Shown here one piece after another: positions 17,923-25,370 of a DNA stretch of 64,000 bases. Position 1 is the first letter of the stretch, and each line of letters begins with the position of its first letter. The notes under the pieces are model-generated. The model was not told the origin of the DNA and searched no databases. It saw only the letters and a program-made list of their open reading frames with translations. This stretch comes from Hyphomonadaceae bacterium UBA1933. Lineage in GTDB: Bacteria; Pseudomonadota; Alphaproteobacteria; Caulobacterales; Aquidulcibacteraceae. Location: the NCBI GenBank assembly GCA_002337085.1, contig DDFH01000003.1, forward strand, positions 186,001-250,000, given 5' to 3'. The position numbers and the translations under genes are program-made.

Positions 17923-18702
17923 ATGAAAAAAGTTTTGGTTTTTGATTCAGGGGTTGGTGGTTTTTCAATTGTTCGGGAATTAATTGCCCAAAATCTAAAT
18001 ATTGAAATATCTTACCTTGCTGATACTTCATTTTTTCCATACGGAAATAAGAATGATTTGGAATTGCTTGACCGCATCCCAAAAGTGGTGGCTAATGGTG
18101 TTACAAAGACTGGTGCAGATGCAATTATCATTGCCTGCAATACCGCAAGCACAATTGCACTTTGGCGCATCCGTGAGGTGGTGAATATCCCCGTGATTGG
18201 GGTTGTACCCGCCATCAAGCCCGCCGCAAGCATGACAAAAACCAAAACAATCGGGCTTTTGGCAACGCCGCGTACCATTGGCTCGGCATATGTTGATGAT
18301 TTAATTGAACAATTTGCAGGTGATTGTAATGTTATCCGCTATGGCCCGCCCAATCTCGCGCTCGCTGCCGAGCAGGTTTTACGGGGCGAAGATTTTGACG
18401 AAAACCATATAAAAGATGCCATTAACGGGCTTTATAAAAACCCCAAGGCCAAAGATATTGATATTATCATACTTGCTTGCACCCATTACCCACTTATCAA
18501 GGATGAGTTGGCGAAATATGTGCCGGAGGATGTAAAATTCATTGATTCCGGTGAAGCCATTGCCAGAAGACTAAAAGAAATATTGGCGATTGATAATATG
18601 GGTTCTGTACTGCTAAAAACCGCATATTCAACTGGCGGAAATGACGAAAAATTCTTGCAGGCGGCACGGAATGAGGGTTTTATAAATCAGATACAAATAT
18701 AG
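17923..18702 (+). CDS. murI: Glutamate racemase
   Basis: Cofactor-independent racemase that makes D-glutamate for peptidoglycan. 259 aa from the ATG at 17923 (MKKVLVFDSGVGG). The two catalytic cysteines are visible in IIACNTAST and ILACTHYPL, and the N-terminal DSGVGGFSIVREL and FFPYGNK motifs are typical. The longer TTG start at 17908 is less likely. It is followed by a 24-nt gap and the alpha/beta hydrolase gene. Confidence 0.95.
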   Translation: MKKVLVFDSGVGGFSIVRELIAQNLNIEISYLADTSFFPYGNKNDLELLDRIPKVVANGVTKTGADAIIIACNTASTIALWRIREVVNIPVIGVVPAIKPAASMTKTKTIGLLATPRTIGSAYVDDLIEQFAGDCNVIRYGPPNLALAAEQVLRGEDFDENHIKDAINGLYKNPKAKDIDIIILACTHYPLIKDELAKYVPEDVKFIDSGEAIARRLKEILAIDNMGSVLLKTAYSTGGNDEKFLQAARNEGFINQIQI

Positions 18703-18726
18703 ATATAAAACCATCAGGGGAGAATA

Positions 18727-19596
18727 ATGAAAAAACTTTTTATAATGCTTTATGCGATTTTGGGATTATTTGCCGCCCCGGTCGCCGCCAATGCGCAAGA
18801 AATAAAACGTGTAGAAATTACGGTAATTGGCAAAGGGCAAGATGTAATATTAATCCCCGGTCTTGGCAGTCCACCCGCAGTTTTTGATAATGTAAAAGAT
18901 GAAATTGCAAAAAATCACAAAGTTCATATTATTCATGTCGCGGGTTATGCTGGCTTACCGCTTGATACGAATGAAGGGCCGATTTTTAAACCTGTTGCCG
19001 ATGAAGTTACTAAATATATCAAACAAAATAATCTAAAGAATGTAACTATTATTGGGCATTCGATGGGTGGTGAATTGGCGATGGCGCTTGCGGCGCGTAA
19101 CCCAACATTGGTAAACAAGGTTATGGTTATTGACGCGCTGCCATATTATTCGCTTTATATCGATAAAAATGCGACTTCCGAAGGTATGGCACCCCGTGCA
19201 AAGGCATTTGCTGCAATGATAGAAGCGCAAAATATTGATCAATTCACCGCCGCCCAAAAAATTGCCATTGCGCGGCTTGTTAAATCTGATGAAAAACGTG
19301 AAATGGTGCTGGGATGGTCGCTTAAATCCAATCGCCATGCAATCGCCCAAGGCGTTGCGGATTTGATGACCATTGATTTACGACCAGAATTAAAAAACAA
19401 TCAGGTACAAATCAAATTGATTTATGGCTATGACAAGGCAATGGGTTTGAGCCAAGATTTTGTTGATAAATTGTATGAAACCGCATATTCAGACATCCCC
19501 AATGTGCAAAAACAACGCATTGACAACTCACTACATTTTATAATGTATGACCAGCCAGAACAATTTAAAAATGCCGTTTTAGAGTTTGTAAAATAG
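18727..19596 (+). CDS. Secreted alpha/beta hydrolase
   Basis: 289 aa with a Sec signal peptide (MKKLFIMLYAILGLFAAPVA, cleavage near ANAQ). It has the alpha/beta hydrolase fold with an oxyanion HGxx-like ILIPGLGSP, nucleophile elbow GHSMGGELA (Ser about residue 113), and a C-terminal His in DNSLHFIMYDQPEQF. It is probably a periplasmic esterase or lipase, with substrate unknown. AGGGGAG precedes the ATG. It is followed after 1 nt by an acyltransferase gene, so the two are very likely co-transcribed, consistent with a lipid-related role (inference). Confidence 0.88.
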   Translation: MKKLFIMLYAILGLFAAPVAANAQEIKRVEITVIGKGQDVILIPGLGSPPAVFDNVKDEIAKNHKVHIIHVAGYAGLPLDTNEGPIFKPVADEVTKYIKQNNLKNVTIIGHSMGGELAMALAARNPTLVNKVMVIDALPYYSLYIDKNATSEGMAPRAKAFAAMIEAQNIDQFTAAQKIAIARLVKSDEKREMVLGWSLKSNRHAIAQGVADLMTIDLRPELKNNQVQIKLIYGYDKAMGLSQDFVDKLYETAYSDIPNVQKQRIDNSLHFIMYDQPEQFKNAVLEFVK

Positions 19597-19597
19597 A

Positions 19598-20377
19598 ATG
19601 ACTTTTATCAGATCCCTATTGTTTAATGCCTATTATTGGGTGATTTCAATTTTGTTTGTTTTATCACTTGCACCCATGAGTTGGCTTCCAGGGGATAAAA
19701 TTTTACGCAATGCGATTGTATTTTATTCGCGTGCCATGCGCTTTGGAATGCGTGTCATAGCAGGGATAAGATTTGAATATCGTGGGCTTGATAAATTGCC
19801 AAAAGGGCCATTCATCATTGCGGCAAAGCACCAATCATGGGGCGATGGCTTTGGTGCAGTTTCCGAATTTGGCGATATTGCGTTCGTTACCGGTAGCCAC
19901 CTTGAAAACTTTCCATTCTTGGGGCGTATTTTGCGTAAAATTGGCGCGATTGTGGTTGATAATTGCGGTGGTCATAAAGCACGCAAAAGCTTGAACGATT
20001 CTTTTGCCAATGTTGCCGAAGATGGGCGTAACGTTTTGATTTACCCAGAAGGGCATTTGGTAAAAATTGGCGACAGGATTAGATACCGCAGCGGGGTTTT
20101 CCACCTCCAAGAGGCAAGTGGTTGGGATGTTGTGCCAATGGCAACCAATCTTGGGCTTTTCTGGTCTTGTGAAGAATTTAAAAAAGAAAAAGGTGTGGCG
20201 ATAAACGAAGTTCTTGAGCCAATCCCCGCAGGGCTTTCAAAAGAAGAATTTATGGCACGCCTAGAAAATGCTTTGAATGAAGGATCACGTAAGCTTTGCG
20301 AAGAAGGGCAGGGCGCGCAACCATATTTATCGCAAGCCAATGTTAAATGGCCTGATACGATTAATAAGGTAATGTGA
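19598..20377 (+). CDS. Lysophospholipid acyltransferase (PlsC-like)
   Basis: 259 aa. It has one N-terminal membrane segment (YYWVISILFVLSLAPMSWL) and then the acyltransferase domain with the HX4D motif in AAKHQSWGDGFG and the second block in YPEGHLVKIG, a variant of FPEGTR. It would transfer an acyl chain to 1-acyl-glycerol-3-phosphate or a related lysolipid at the inner membrane. It is coupled to the preceding hydrolase. A second plsC elsewhere in the genome may carry the main function, so the specific substrate is uncertain. Confidence 0.9.
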   Translation: MTFIRSLLFNAYYWVISILFVLSLAPMSWLPGDKILRNAIVFYSRAMRFGMRVIAGIRFEYRGLDKLPKGPFIIAAKHQSWGDGFGAVSEFGDIAFVTGSHLENFPFLGRILRKIGAIVVDNCGGHKARKSLNDSFANVAEDGRNVLIYPEGHLVKIGDRIRYRSGVFHLQEASGWDVVPMATNLGLFWSCEEFKKEKGVAINEVLEPIPAGLSKEEFMARLENALNEGSRKLCEEGQGAQPYLSQANVKWPDTINKVM

Positions 20378-21139
20378 TTATTTATAAACCCCGACCATAA
20401 CCCCCATTTCATCACCCTTATCATTGCGTCCTGATTGTTCGTCATAGACCTTGGAAATAGAGCCATCCAAAAATAGCGCATTGGGGGTTTTTAAATAATC
20501 TTTGAAAAGGGTTGCAAAGTCATAAAAATTAACGCCAGACTGGCTGATAACAAAATAAACTTCTTTGCCATCTTCGGAAATTCCAACGCCATTTCGTATA
20601 TTTACGCTTGTGCTATCTGCCTTGAATATGGGGTGCAGATTGCCGTTAATAACCAACATCGGCCCAGATTGCGTTGCAAATTGCGGTGGGGCATTTTTAA
20701 ATTTTTCAAGATAGGCAAAACTTTCAAGCACACCGGCTTGCCCCTTATCAATATAAAAAACGCCATTAGGCAAAAGCCCAAAATTGCCATATGATTTTTT
20801 GGTTTGAATTGGCGTGATTTGTTTGCCATTTTCAACATAAAGTCCAGTTGGCGCACGGTCATCATTATACATGCCGCCATTCATGGCAAAAACCAATTTA
20901 TGATTTTGGGTTTTTAAATAATCACTTAGATTATTGAAATTACCAATATTGTCGCCGTCATCATCACGTAAATATAGGCGTAAATTTGGATTTGGGTTGG
21001 CAAATTTGCAGACAAAATAATCATTGCTTTGGTAGTCAATTGAATTGCAATTTTTAGCCTTATCAATCTCTTTGGCATTACTGTTACATGCCGTAACCAG
21101 ACAAAAAATAAAAAGAGACAATATTTTTATATTTCGCAT
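20378..21139 (-). CDS. Phosphodiester glycosidase family lipoprotein (DUF2233)
   Basis: 253 aa with a lipoprotein signal peptide (LFIFCLVTACNSNAKE, lipidation at the Cys). The rest is a NAGPA/DUF2233 domain: FAMNGGMYNDDRAPTGLYVENG, GNFGLLPNGVFY, ATQSGPMLVINGN, NIRNGVGIS and the C-terminal LFLDGSISKVY. Family members cleave phosphodiester-linked sugars or are structurally related. It converges directly with the plsC-like gene, stop codon to stop codon. Confidence 0.9.
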   Translation of the reverse strand: MRNIKILSLFIFCLVTACNSNAKEIDKAKNCNSIDYQSNDYFVCKFANPNPNLRLYLRDDDGDNIGNFNNLSDYLKTQNHKLVFAMNGGMYNDDRAPTGLYVENGKQITPIQTKKSYGNFGLLPNGVFYIDKGQAGVLESFAYLEKFKNAPPQFATQSGPMLVINGNLHPIFKADSTSVNIRNGVGISEDGKEVYFVISQSGVNFYDFATLFKDYLKTPNALFLDGSISKVYDEQSGRNDKGDEMGVMVGVYK

Positions 21140-21159
21140 AGGTAACGGATATTTTTAAT

Positions 21160-22461
21160 TTACGGCAATATTATGACTGTCTTAAAGCCATCTTGGTGAT
21201 TTTCAAACCTTAATTCACCATTATGTGTTGCCACAATTTTCTTAACAATCGCAAGGCCCAATCCCGTTGATGTGTAATTTTGATTATCATTATTTCGGGC
21301 ATTGTCACCGCGTACAAAGGGAAGGGTGATGATTTCTAATTTGCTTTCATCAATGCCTTTTCCGCTGTCCATCACTTCTAAATAGGTTTTACCACCAAAC
21401 TTATATGCCTTTAGCATGATTGGTGGCTTGCCATATTTGATTGCATTTTCAACCAAATTTGTAATTGCGCGGGTGATTGCCGATTGCCGCCCTTCGATAA
21501 ATATATCACCCATAGTTGATGGGATATTTATACCTTTTTCTGGGTATTCGTTTTTTATTTCTTCGAAAATTGCTTTGATATTGAATTTACTTATTGCTTC
21601 GCCTTCAAAGCCTCGCGCAAAAGTAATGAAATGCGATAAAGTGGTTTCAATATTGGTGATTTGTCTTTGTGCGGTTGCAAGTAGATCATCATCTTTTGCC
21701 CCCATCATTTCAATGGCAAGACGTAATTTTGCAAGTGGGGTTCTTAAATCATGGGAAATGCCGGCAAGGACAATGCTTCTTTCCCGTTCAGCACTACTTA
21801 TTCTTTCAATCATGTTATTGAAGCTTTGCCGCAACGAATAGATTTCACTTGGCCCCTTTAATTCAAGCGGGTCTATATTGGCATCAAGGGCAAAATTATC
21901 AGTGGCATGCCTAAGCTCATTAATCGGCTTTAGAAGTATAAGATTGATTGTATAACCAACCCCAATTGCCAATATCCCACTAATTGCTAATAATGTTAAT
22001 GCCAAACCCGATGGGCCAATTATAACGTTTTTAAAACTAACCCAATATGGTGTGTCACCAAAATTTATCTCAATCCAAAGCCGCCTTTTTTTATCGGTGC
22101 GCCAATTTATTTCAGATTGGTTTTCGGAAATTGCATTTGCAAGCTGGGTCATGAAGATACGTTCAATAAAACGCGGTGGTGGGCCACTGCTATCGGGCGG
22201 TTCTTTACCAGTCCAGATTGTAAGATATTTTGAGCTTTGTAACTTGCTGATTAATATTGGCCTTTTATCCTGTGGAGTTTGTTTTATTGTTTCGGAAAAC
22301 ACTACAATATTAGATGCAATAACATTCGCCAGACGTTGAATTTGTGGGCGCAATATCATGGTTGTAAATAATAATAAGGTTATGAATTGGGTGACAATGA
22401 CAAGTGCAATGGTCATTGTAATCGCGCGCCGTGAAAGGCTTATGGGGCGTTTGGCTTGCAT
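21160..22461 (-). CDS. Sensor histidine kinase, EnvZ-like
   Basis: 433 aa. Two membrane segments (ITMTIALVIVTQFITLLLF and LALTLLAISGILAIGVGYTI) flank a short periplasmic region of about 110 residues; HAMP, DHp and HATPase domains follow. The phospho-accepting His is in VLAGISHDLRTPLAKLRLA. The N box NLVENAIKYG, G1 MDSGKGID and G2 STGLGLAIVKKIV are complete. The start at 22461 overlaps the regulator's stop codon by 1 nt, with GGAGG upstream; the longer frame to 22515 is discarded. It forms an operon with the response regulator. The signal sensed is unknown; the architecture resembles EnvZ/OmpR-type osmo- or envelope-sensing pairs. Confidence 0.92.
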   Translation of the reverse strand: MQAKRPISLSRRAITMTIALVIVTQFITLLLFTTMILRPQIQRLANVIASNIVVFSETIKQTPQDKRPILISKLQSSKYLTIWTGKEPPDSSGPPPRFIERIFMTQLANAISENQSEINWRTDKKRRLWIEINFGDTPYWVSFKNVIIGPSGLALTLLAISGILAIGVGYTINLILLKPINELRHATDNFALDANIDPLELKGPSEIYSLRQSFNNMIERISSAERERSIVLAGISHDLRTPLAKLRLAIEMMGAKDDDLLATAQRQITNIETTLSHFITFARGFEGEAISKFNIKAIFEEIKNEYPEKGINIPSTMGDIFIEGRQSAITRAITNLVENAIKYGKPPIMLKAYKFGGKTYLEVMDSGKGIDESKLEIITLPFVRGDNARNNDNQNYTSTGLGLAIVKKIVATHNGELRFENHQDGFKTVIILP

Positions 22462-23162
22462 TATTCCCCCTCCTTCGTGAAAATATAACCATGTCCCCAC
22501 ATGGTCTTTAGCCAATATGGTTCGGATGGGTCGGTTTCAATTAGTTTGCGCAAGCGCAAAATCTGAACATCAACCGCACGGTCGGTAACTTCGGCATCGC
22601 GTCCAAAGGCAAGGTCAATAATTTGGGTGCGTGATAATGGGCGCCCGGCATTGCAAACAAATGCCTTTAAAAGGTTAAACTCACGGGTTGAGAGCTCAAT
22701 TGGTTTGCCATCTTTTTTTAGTGTCATTAAACCTAAATCAAGAATAAAGTTTCCAAAACTAACTTTACCACTAAGGGGGGCGGCATTATTGCTTCTGCGT
22801 CTTATGGCTTCGATACGTGCTAATAATTCGCGGGGTAAGAATGGTTTGGCAATATAATCATCTGCGCCCATCTCAAGCCCCAAGATTTTATCAATGGGGT
22901 CACCCTTTGCCGTTGCCATTATTATCGGAATATTATTATTATCGGAACGAAGTTTTCTACAAACGCTTAGGCCATCTTCGGCAGGCATCATTAGATCAAG
23001 GATTAAAAGGTCAAAATTTTCACGCGATAAAAGGCGGTAAAGATTTTGTGCATCATTCACCGCACGTGCATAATAATTATTCTCGGATAAATAACGGGTT
23101 AGAAGATTGCGCATCTCTGCATCGTCATCAAGAATGATTATTTTTCCTTTGCTTTGTTCCAT
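22461..23162 (-). CDS. Response regulator, OmpR family
   Basis: 233 aa. Receiver domain with the acidic pocket in IILDDDAEMRNL, phospho-Asp in FDLLILDLMMPAEDG, Thr in MATAKGD and Lys in DDYIAKPF. The C-terminal winged helix is typical (LSTREFNLLKAFV, VDVQILRLRKLIE, TMWGHGYIF). It is first in the operon with the kinase. The ATG at 23162 (MEQSKGK) is preferred over 23174. The upstream gap to 23363 is divergent with the next gene and contains an OmpR-unrelated dyad TTGTAACAA-like stretch (TTGTTACAAATTG near 23241), possibly an operator (speculative). Confidence 0.93.
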   Translation of the reverse strand: MEQSKGKIIILDDDAEMRNLLTRYLSENNYYARAVNDAQNLYRLLSRENFDLLILDLMMPAEDGLSVCRKLRSDNNNIPIIMATAKGDPIDKILGLEMGADDYIAKPFLPRELLARIEAIRRRSNNAAPLSGKVSFGNFILDLGLMTLKKDGKPIELSTREFNLLKAFVCNAGRPLSRTQIIDLAFGRDAEVTDRAVDVQILRLRKLIETDPSEPYWLKTMWGHGYIFTKEGE

Positions 23163-23362
23163 TGCGCCCCACATATGGTTTGAATTTTACCAATAATACT
23201 AACGGGTTAATGGTTATTATTCCGTTTGTAACTTGTGTAATTGTTACAAATTGTTTCACGCCGCCGATTTTGTAACAATTTGCAAAATATCCGCGTTTTT
23301 TTGGCATTTTTACGAAACATTTGCCCGATAAATTGTTTTCATCAACCCAATAGGAGATGAAA

Positions 23363-23878
23363 ATGAACGTTTCTAAATTTACAAGAATTACTATCGCTTC
23401 AATTATCGCGCTTAGCTTCGTTGCAGAAACTGCGTCGGCAGAACAAGGTCGCATCAAGGCGCGTGGTCAAAATGGTGCAGTTGCCGCAGGTGCATATAAT
23501 GGTAATGCATGGGCGCGCGGTCATGGCGTAAAAGCAAACGGCGACGGTTCTTATACTGCTGGAAATGGTCAGGCGGTTAAAACCATGAATGGCGGTCAAT
23601 TAAAACGTGGTTCGGCAACTACTTATAACCCTGATGGCAGTGTGTATCACAAAGGCGGCCTAAATGGTTCAAATGCCAATGGTTCAGTTAATAGCAGCGG
23701 TTCGGCAACAAAAGATGCAAGCGGATATGTTTCTGGTTCACGCAATACAAATGCGACAAGCAACGTAACCGGAAATTCATATAATGGCTCTACCACCTAT
23801 AACAGCAATGATGGCGTTACCCATACTGCTACCTGTATGGATGTAAATGGTAATGTAATCACCTGCCCAACTAGATAA
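23363..23878 (+). CDS. Secreted Gly/Asn/Ser-rich protein
   Basis: 171 aa with a Sec signal peptide (MNVSKFTRITIASIIALSFV, cleavage after ASA). The mature part is low-complexity, rich in Gly, Asn, Ser and Thr, with loose repeats such as VKANGDGSYTAGNGQAVK, LNGSNANGSVNSSGSATK and GSTTYNSNDG. It ends in a possible disulphide pair (CMDVNGNVITC). This looks like a surface or matrix protein, with function unknown. AGGAG lies 6 nt before the ATG at 23363; the ATG at 23357 is too close. It is divergent from the two-component operon, so it could be a target of that system (inference). Confidence 0.75.
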   Translation: MNVSKFTRITIASIIALSFVAETASAEQGRIKARGQNGAVAAGAYNGNAWARGHGVKANGDGSYTAGNGQAVKTMNGGQLKRGSATTYNPDGSVYHKGGLNGSNANGSVNSSGSATKDASGYVSGSRNTNATSNVTGNSYNGSTTYNSNDGVTHTATCMDVNGNVITCPTR

Positions 23879-23896
23879 TACCTCGTAACTGATGAA

Positions 23897-23970
23897 GCCT
23901 TTAATATTAAAGGCGTCATGGGGACGAGATTATTATGAAACCCCCGATAAGGCTCGTCCCCATTTTTTTT
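23897..23970 (+). terminator. Hairpin pair, intrinsic terminator
   Basis: A perfect dyad GCCTTTAATATTAAAGGC (23897-23914) is followed by a strong stem ATGGGGACGAG (23918-23928) with CTCGTCCCCAT (23953-23963) and an eight-T run. It ends transcription of the secreted-protein gene just before the EF-hand gene. Confidence 0.85.
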
Positions 23971-23982
23971 AAAGAGTTAAAG

Positions 23983-24399
23983 ATGAAAATTATAAAACCA
24001 ATATTCGCAATTATTTTGCTTGTTGCGCCCACGATTGCGTTTGCGCAAAATGGCCCAAAAATTGATATTAATCGTATTAAAAAGGCAGATACCAATCACG
24101 ATGGTAAGATAACTGAGCAAGAGATGCGCACTTATCGTAATGCAAATTTCAAACAACTTGATCGCAATAATGATGGTTTTATTGATAGCAATGATGTCCC
24201 ACAATTTGCAGCAGCCCGCAATCTGCCGGCACTAAATCAAATGATTACCGCAAATGATATAAATCATGATGGCAAACTAAGCCGTGATGAATACACAAAA
24301 GGCCGCTTGGTCGTTTTTGACCTTTTTGATGCCAATAAAGACAAAGTTTTGGATCAAGCAGAATTAAAACGCGCGCAGGAAATGCCACAGGTCAAATAG
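23983..24399 (+). CDS. Secreted EF-hand calcium-binding protein
   Basis: 138 aa with a Sec signal peptide (MKIIKPIFAIILLVAPTIAFA). Four EF-hand loops follow: DTNHDGKITEQE, DRNNDGFIDSND, DINHDGKLSRDE and the less perfect DANKDKVLDQAE. It probably binds calcium in the periplasm or at the surface. The start at 23983 is chosen; the ATG at 23935 lies inside the upstream terminator loop. It sits between a terminator and the hydroxylase gene, so it may have its own promoter. Confidence 0.85.
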   Translation: MKIIKPIFAIILLVAPTIAFAQNGPKIDINRIKKADTNHDGKITEQEMRTYRNANFKQLDRNNDGFIDSNDVPQFAAARNLPALNQMITANDINHDGKLSRDEYTKGRLVVFDLFDANKDKVLDQAELKRAQEMPQVK

Positions 24400-24428
24400 T
24401 TTTAATCAATTATTTAAGGCGCAAGAAA

Positions 24429-25268
24429 ATGGAAAAGCTAAATCAAATAAATCATAATAGTGGCTTTTTATATGGTGATTTCATAATCATTGTTATTGCT
24501 TTGGTGGTGATTGAAATTCTATATATAAAATTTGTCAAAAAACAGAAATATGATTTTGGCTCGACCATAGGTTCATTTGGTGTTGCCATTGGCAATATAC
24601 TTTTGCGACCCATAAGCGTTGGTTTCACAACCTTTATTTTTACGTTTTTTGAACGTTTTGCGCTATTTCATTTTAAAATCGACAATATTTTTGTGTGGAT
24701 AGCAGGATTTTTTGCATTTGAACTTTGTTATTATTGGATGCACCGCCTGCACCACACAATACGTTTTATGTGGGCATCGCATGCGGTTCACCATTCAGCA
24801 AATGTTTATAGCTTTCCTGCGGCAATAAGATTGGGTTGGTTAAGCATTGTTTCATTAGGTTGGGCATTTTATTTGCCGCTTGTATTAATTGGCTTTCCAT
24901 CTGTTATGATTGGTGCTTTATTGACCTTTAACCTTGCTTATCAATTCATATTGCATACTGAAATATCACCAAAATGGGGCGTATTTGAATATTTTCTAAA
25001 CACCCCAAATCACCACCGCATTCACCATGCCAGCAATCCACAATATCTTGATAAAAACTATGGTGGAACGCTTATAATTTATGATTATATTTTTGGAACA
25101 TTTGCCAAAGATAATGGTAATGAGGTGGTGAAATTTGGCCTAACCCAACCAATAATTTCTTACAATCCTTTTGTGATTGCACTACGTGAATATTGGTTGA
25201 TAATAAAAGACTGTTCAAAAGCAAATAATTTGGGCGAAATTTTAAAAATACTGATTTCAAAGCCATAG
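24429..25268 (+). CDS. Sterol desaturase / fatty acid hydroxylase family protein
   Basis: 279-aa integral membrane di-iron enzyme. Hydrophobic segments are near the N-terminus (FIIIVIALVVIEILYI) and in the middle (AFYLPLVLIGFPSVMIGALL). The histidine clusters that bind iron are complete: HRLHH in YYWMHRLHHTIRF, HAVHHSANVYSFP and HHRIHHASN. It would hydroxylate or desaturate a lipid in the inner membrane, with substrate unknown. A loose hairpin (25259-25290) overlaps its stop codon. Confidence 0.9.
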   Translation: MEKLNQINHNSGFLYGDFIIIVIALVVIEILYIKFVKKQKYDFGSTIGSFGVAIGNILLRPISVGFTTFIFTFFERFALFHFKIDNIFVWIAGFFAFELCYYWMHRLHHTIRFMWASHAVHHSANVYSFPAAIRLGWLSIVSLGWAFYLPLVLIGFPSVMIGALLTFNLAYQFILHTEISPKWGVFEYFLNTPNHHRIHHASNPQYLDKNYGGTLIIYDYIFGTFAKDNGNEVVKFGLTQPIISYNPFVIALREYWLIIKDCSKANNLGEILKILISKP

Positions 25269-25303
25269 CGACATTTAAAGCAATGGCTTTATAAAATAAT
25301 CTA

Positions 25304-25321
25304 TGGTCATATAGTTGTAAC
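25304..25321 (+). promoter_or_regulatory. Probable Pho box (PhoB-binding site)
   Basis: TGGTCATATAGTTGTAAC matches the Pho box consensus CTGTCATAWAWCTGTAAY, as I recall it, at 14 of 18 positions, including both TCAT and TGTAAC half-sites 11 bp apart. It lies 50 nt upstream of the phospholipase C start, the expected place for a -35-replacing activator site. Phospholipases C are classic phosphate-starvation genes. Confidence 0.65.
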
Positions 25322-25370
25322 AGCAAAATTCTAAAGCAAAAGAAATAATCAATTTTGTGGAAACAACTTT

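Noticed and set aside
23935..23982. Longer start for the EF-hand protein
   Set aside because: This ATG is inside the loop of the upstream terminator, while the ATG at 23983 begins a clean signal peptide.
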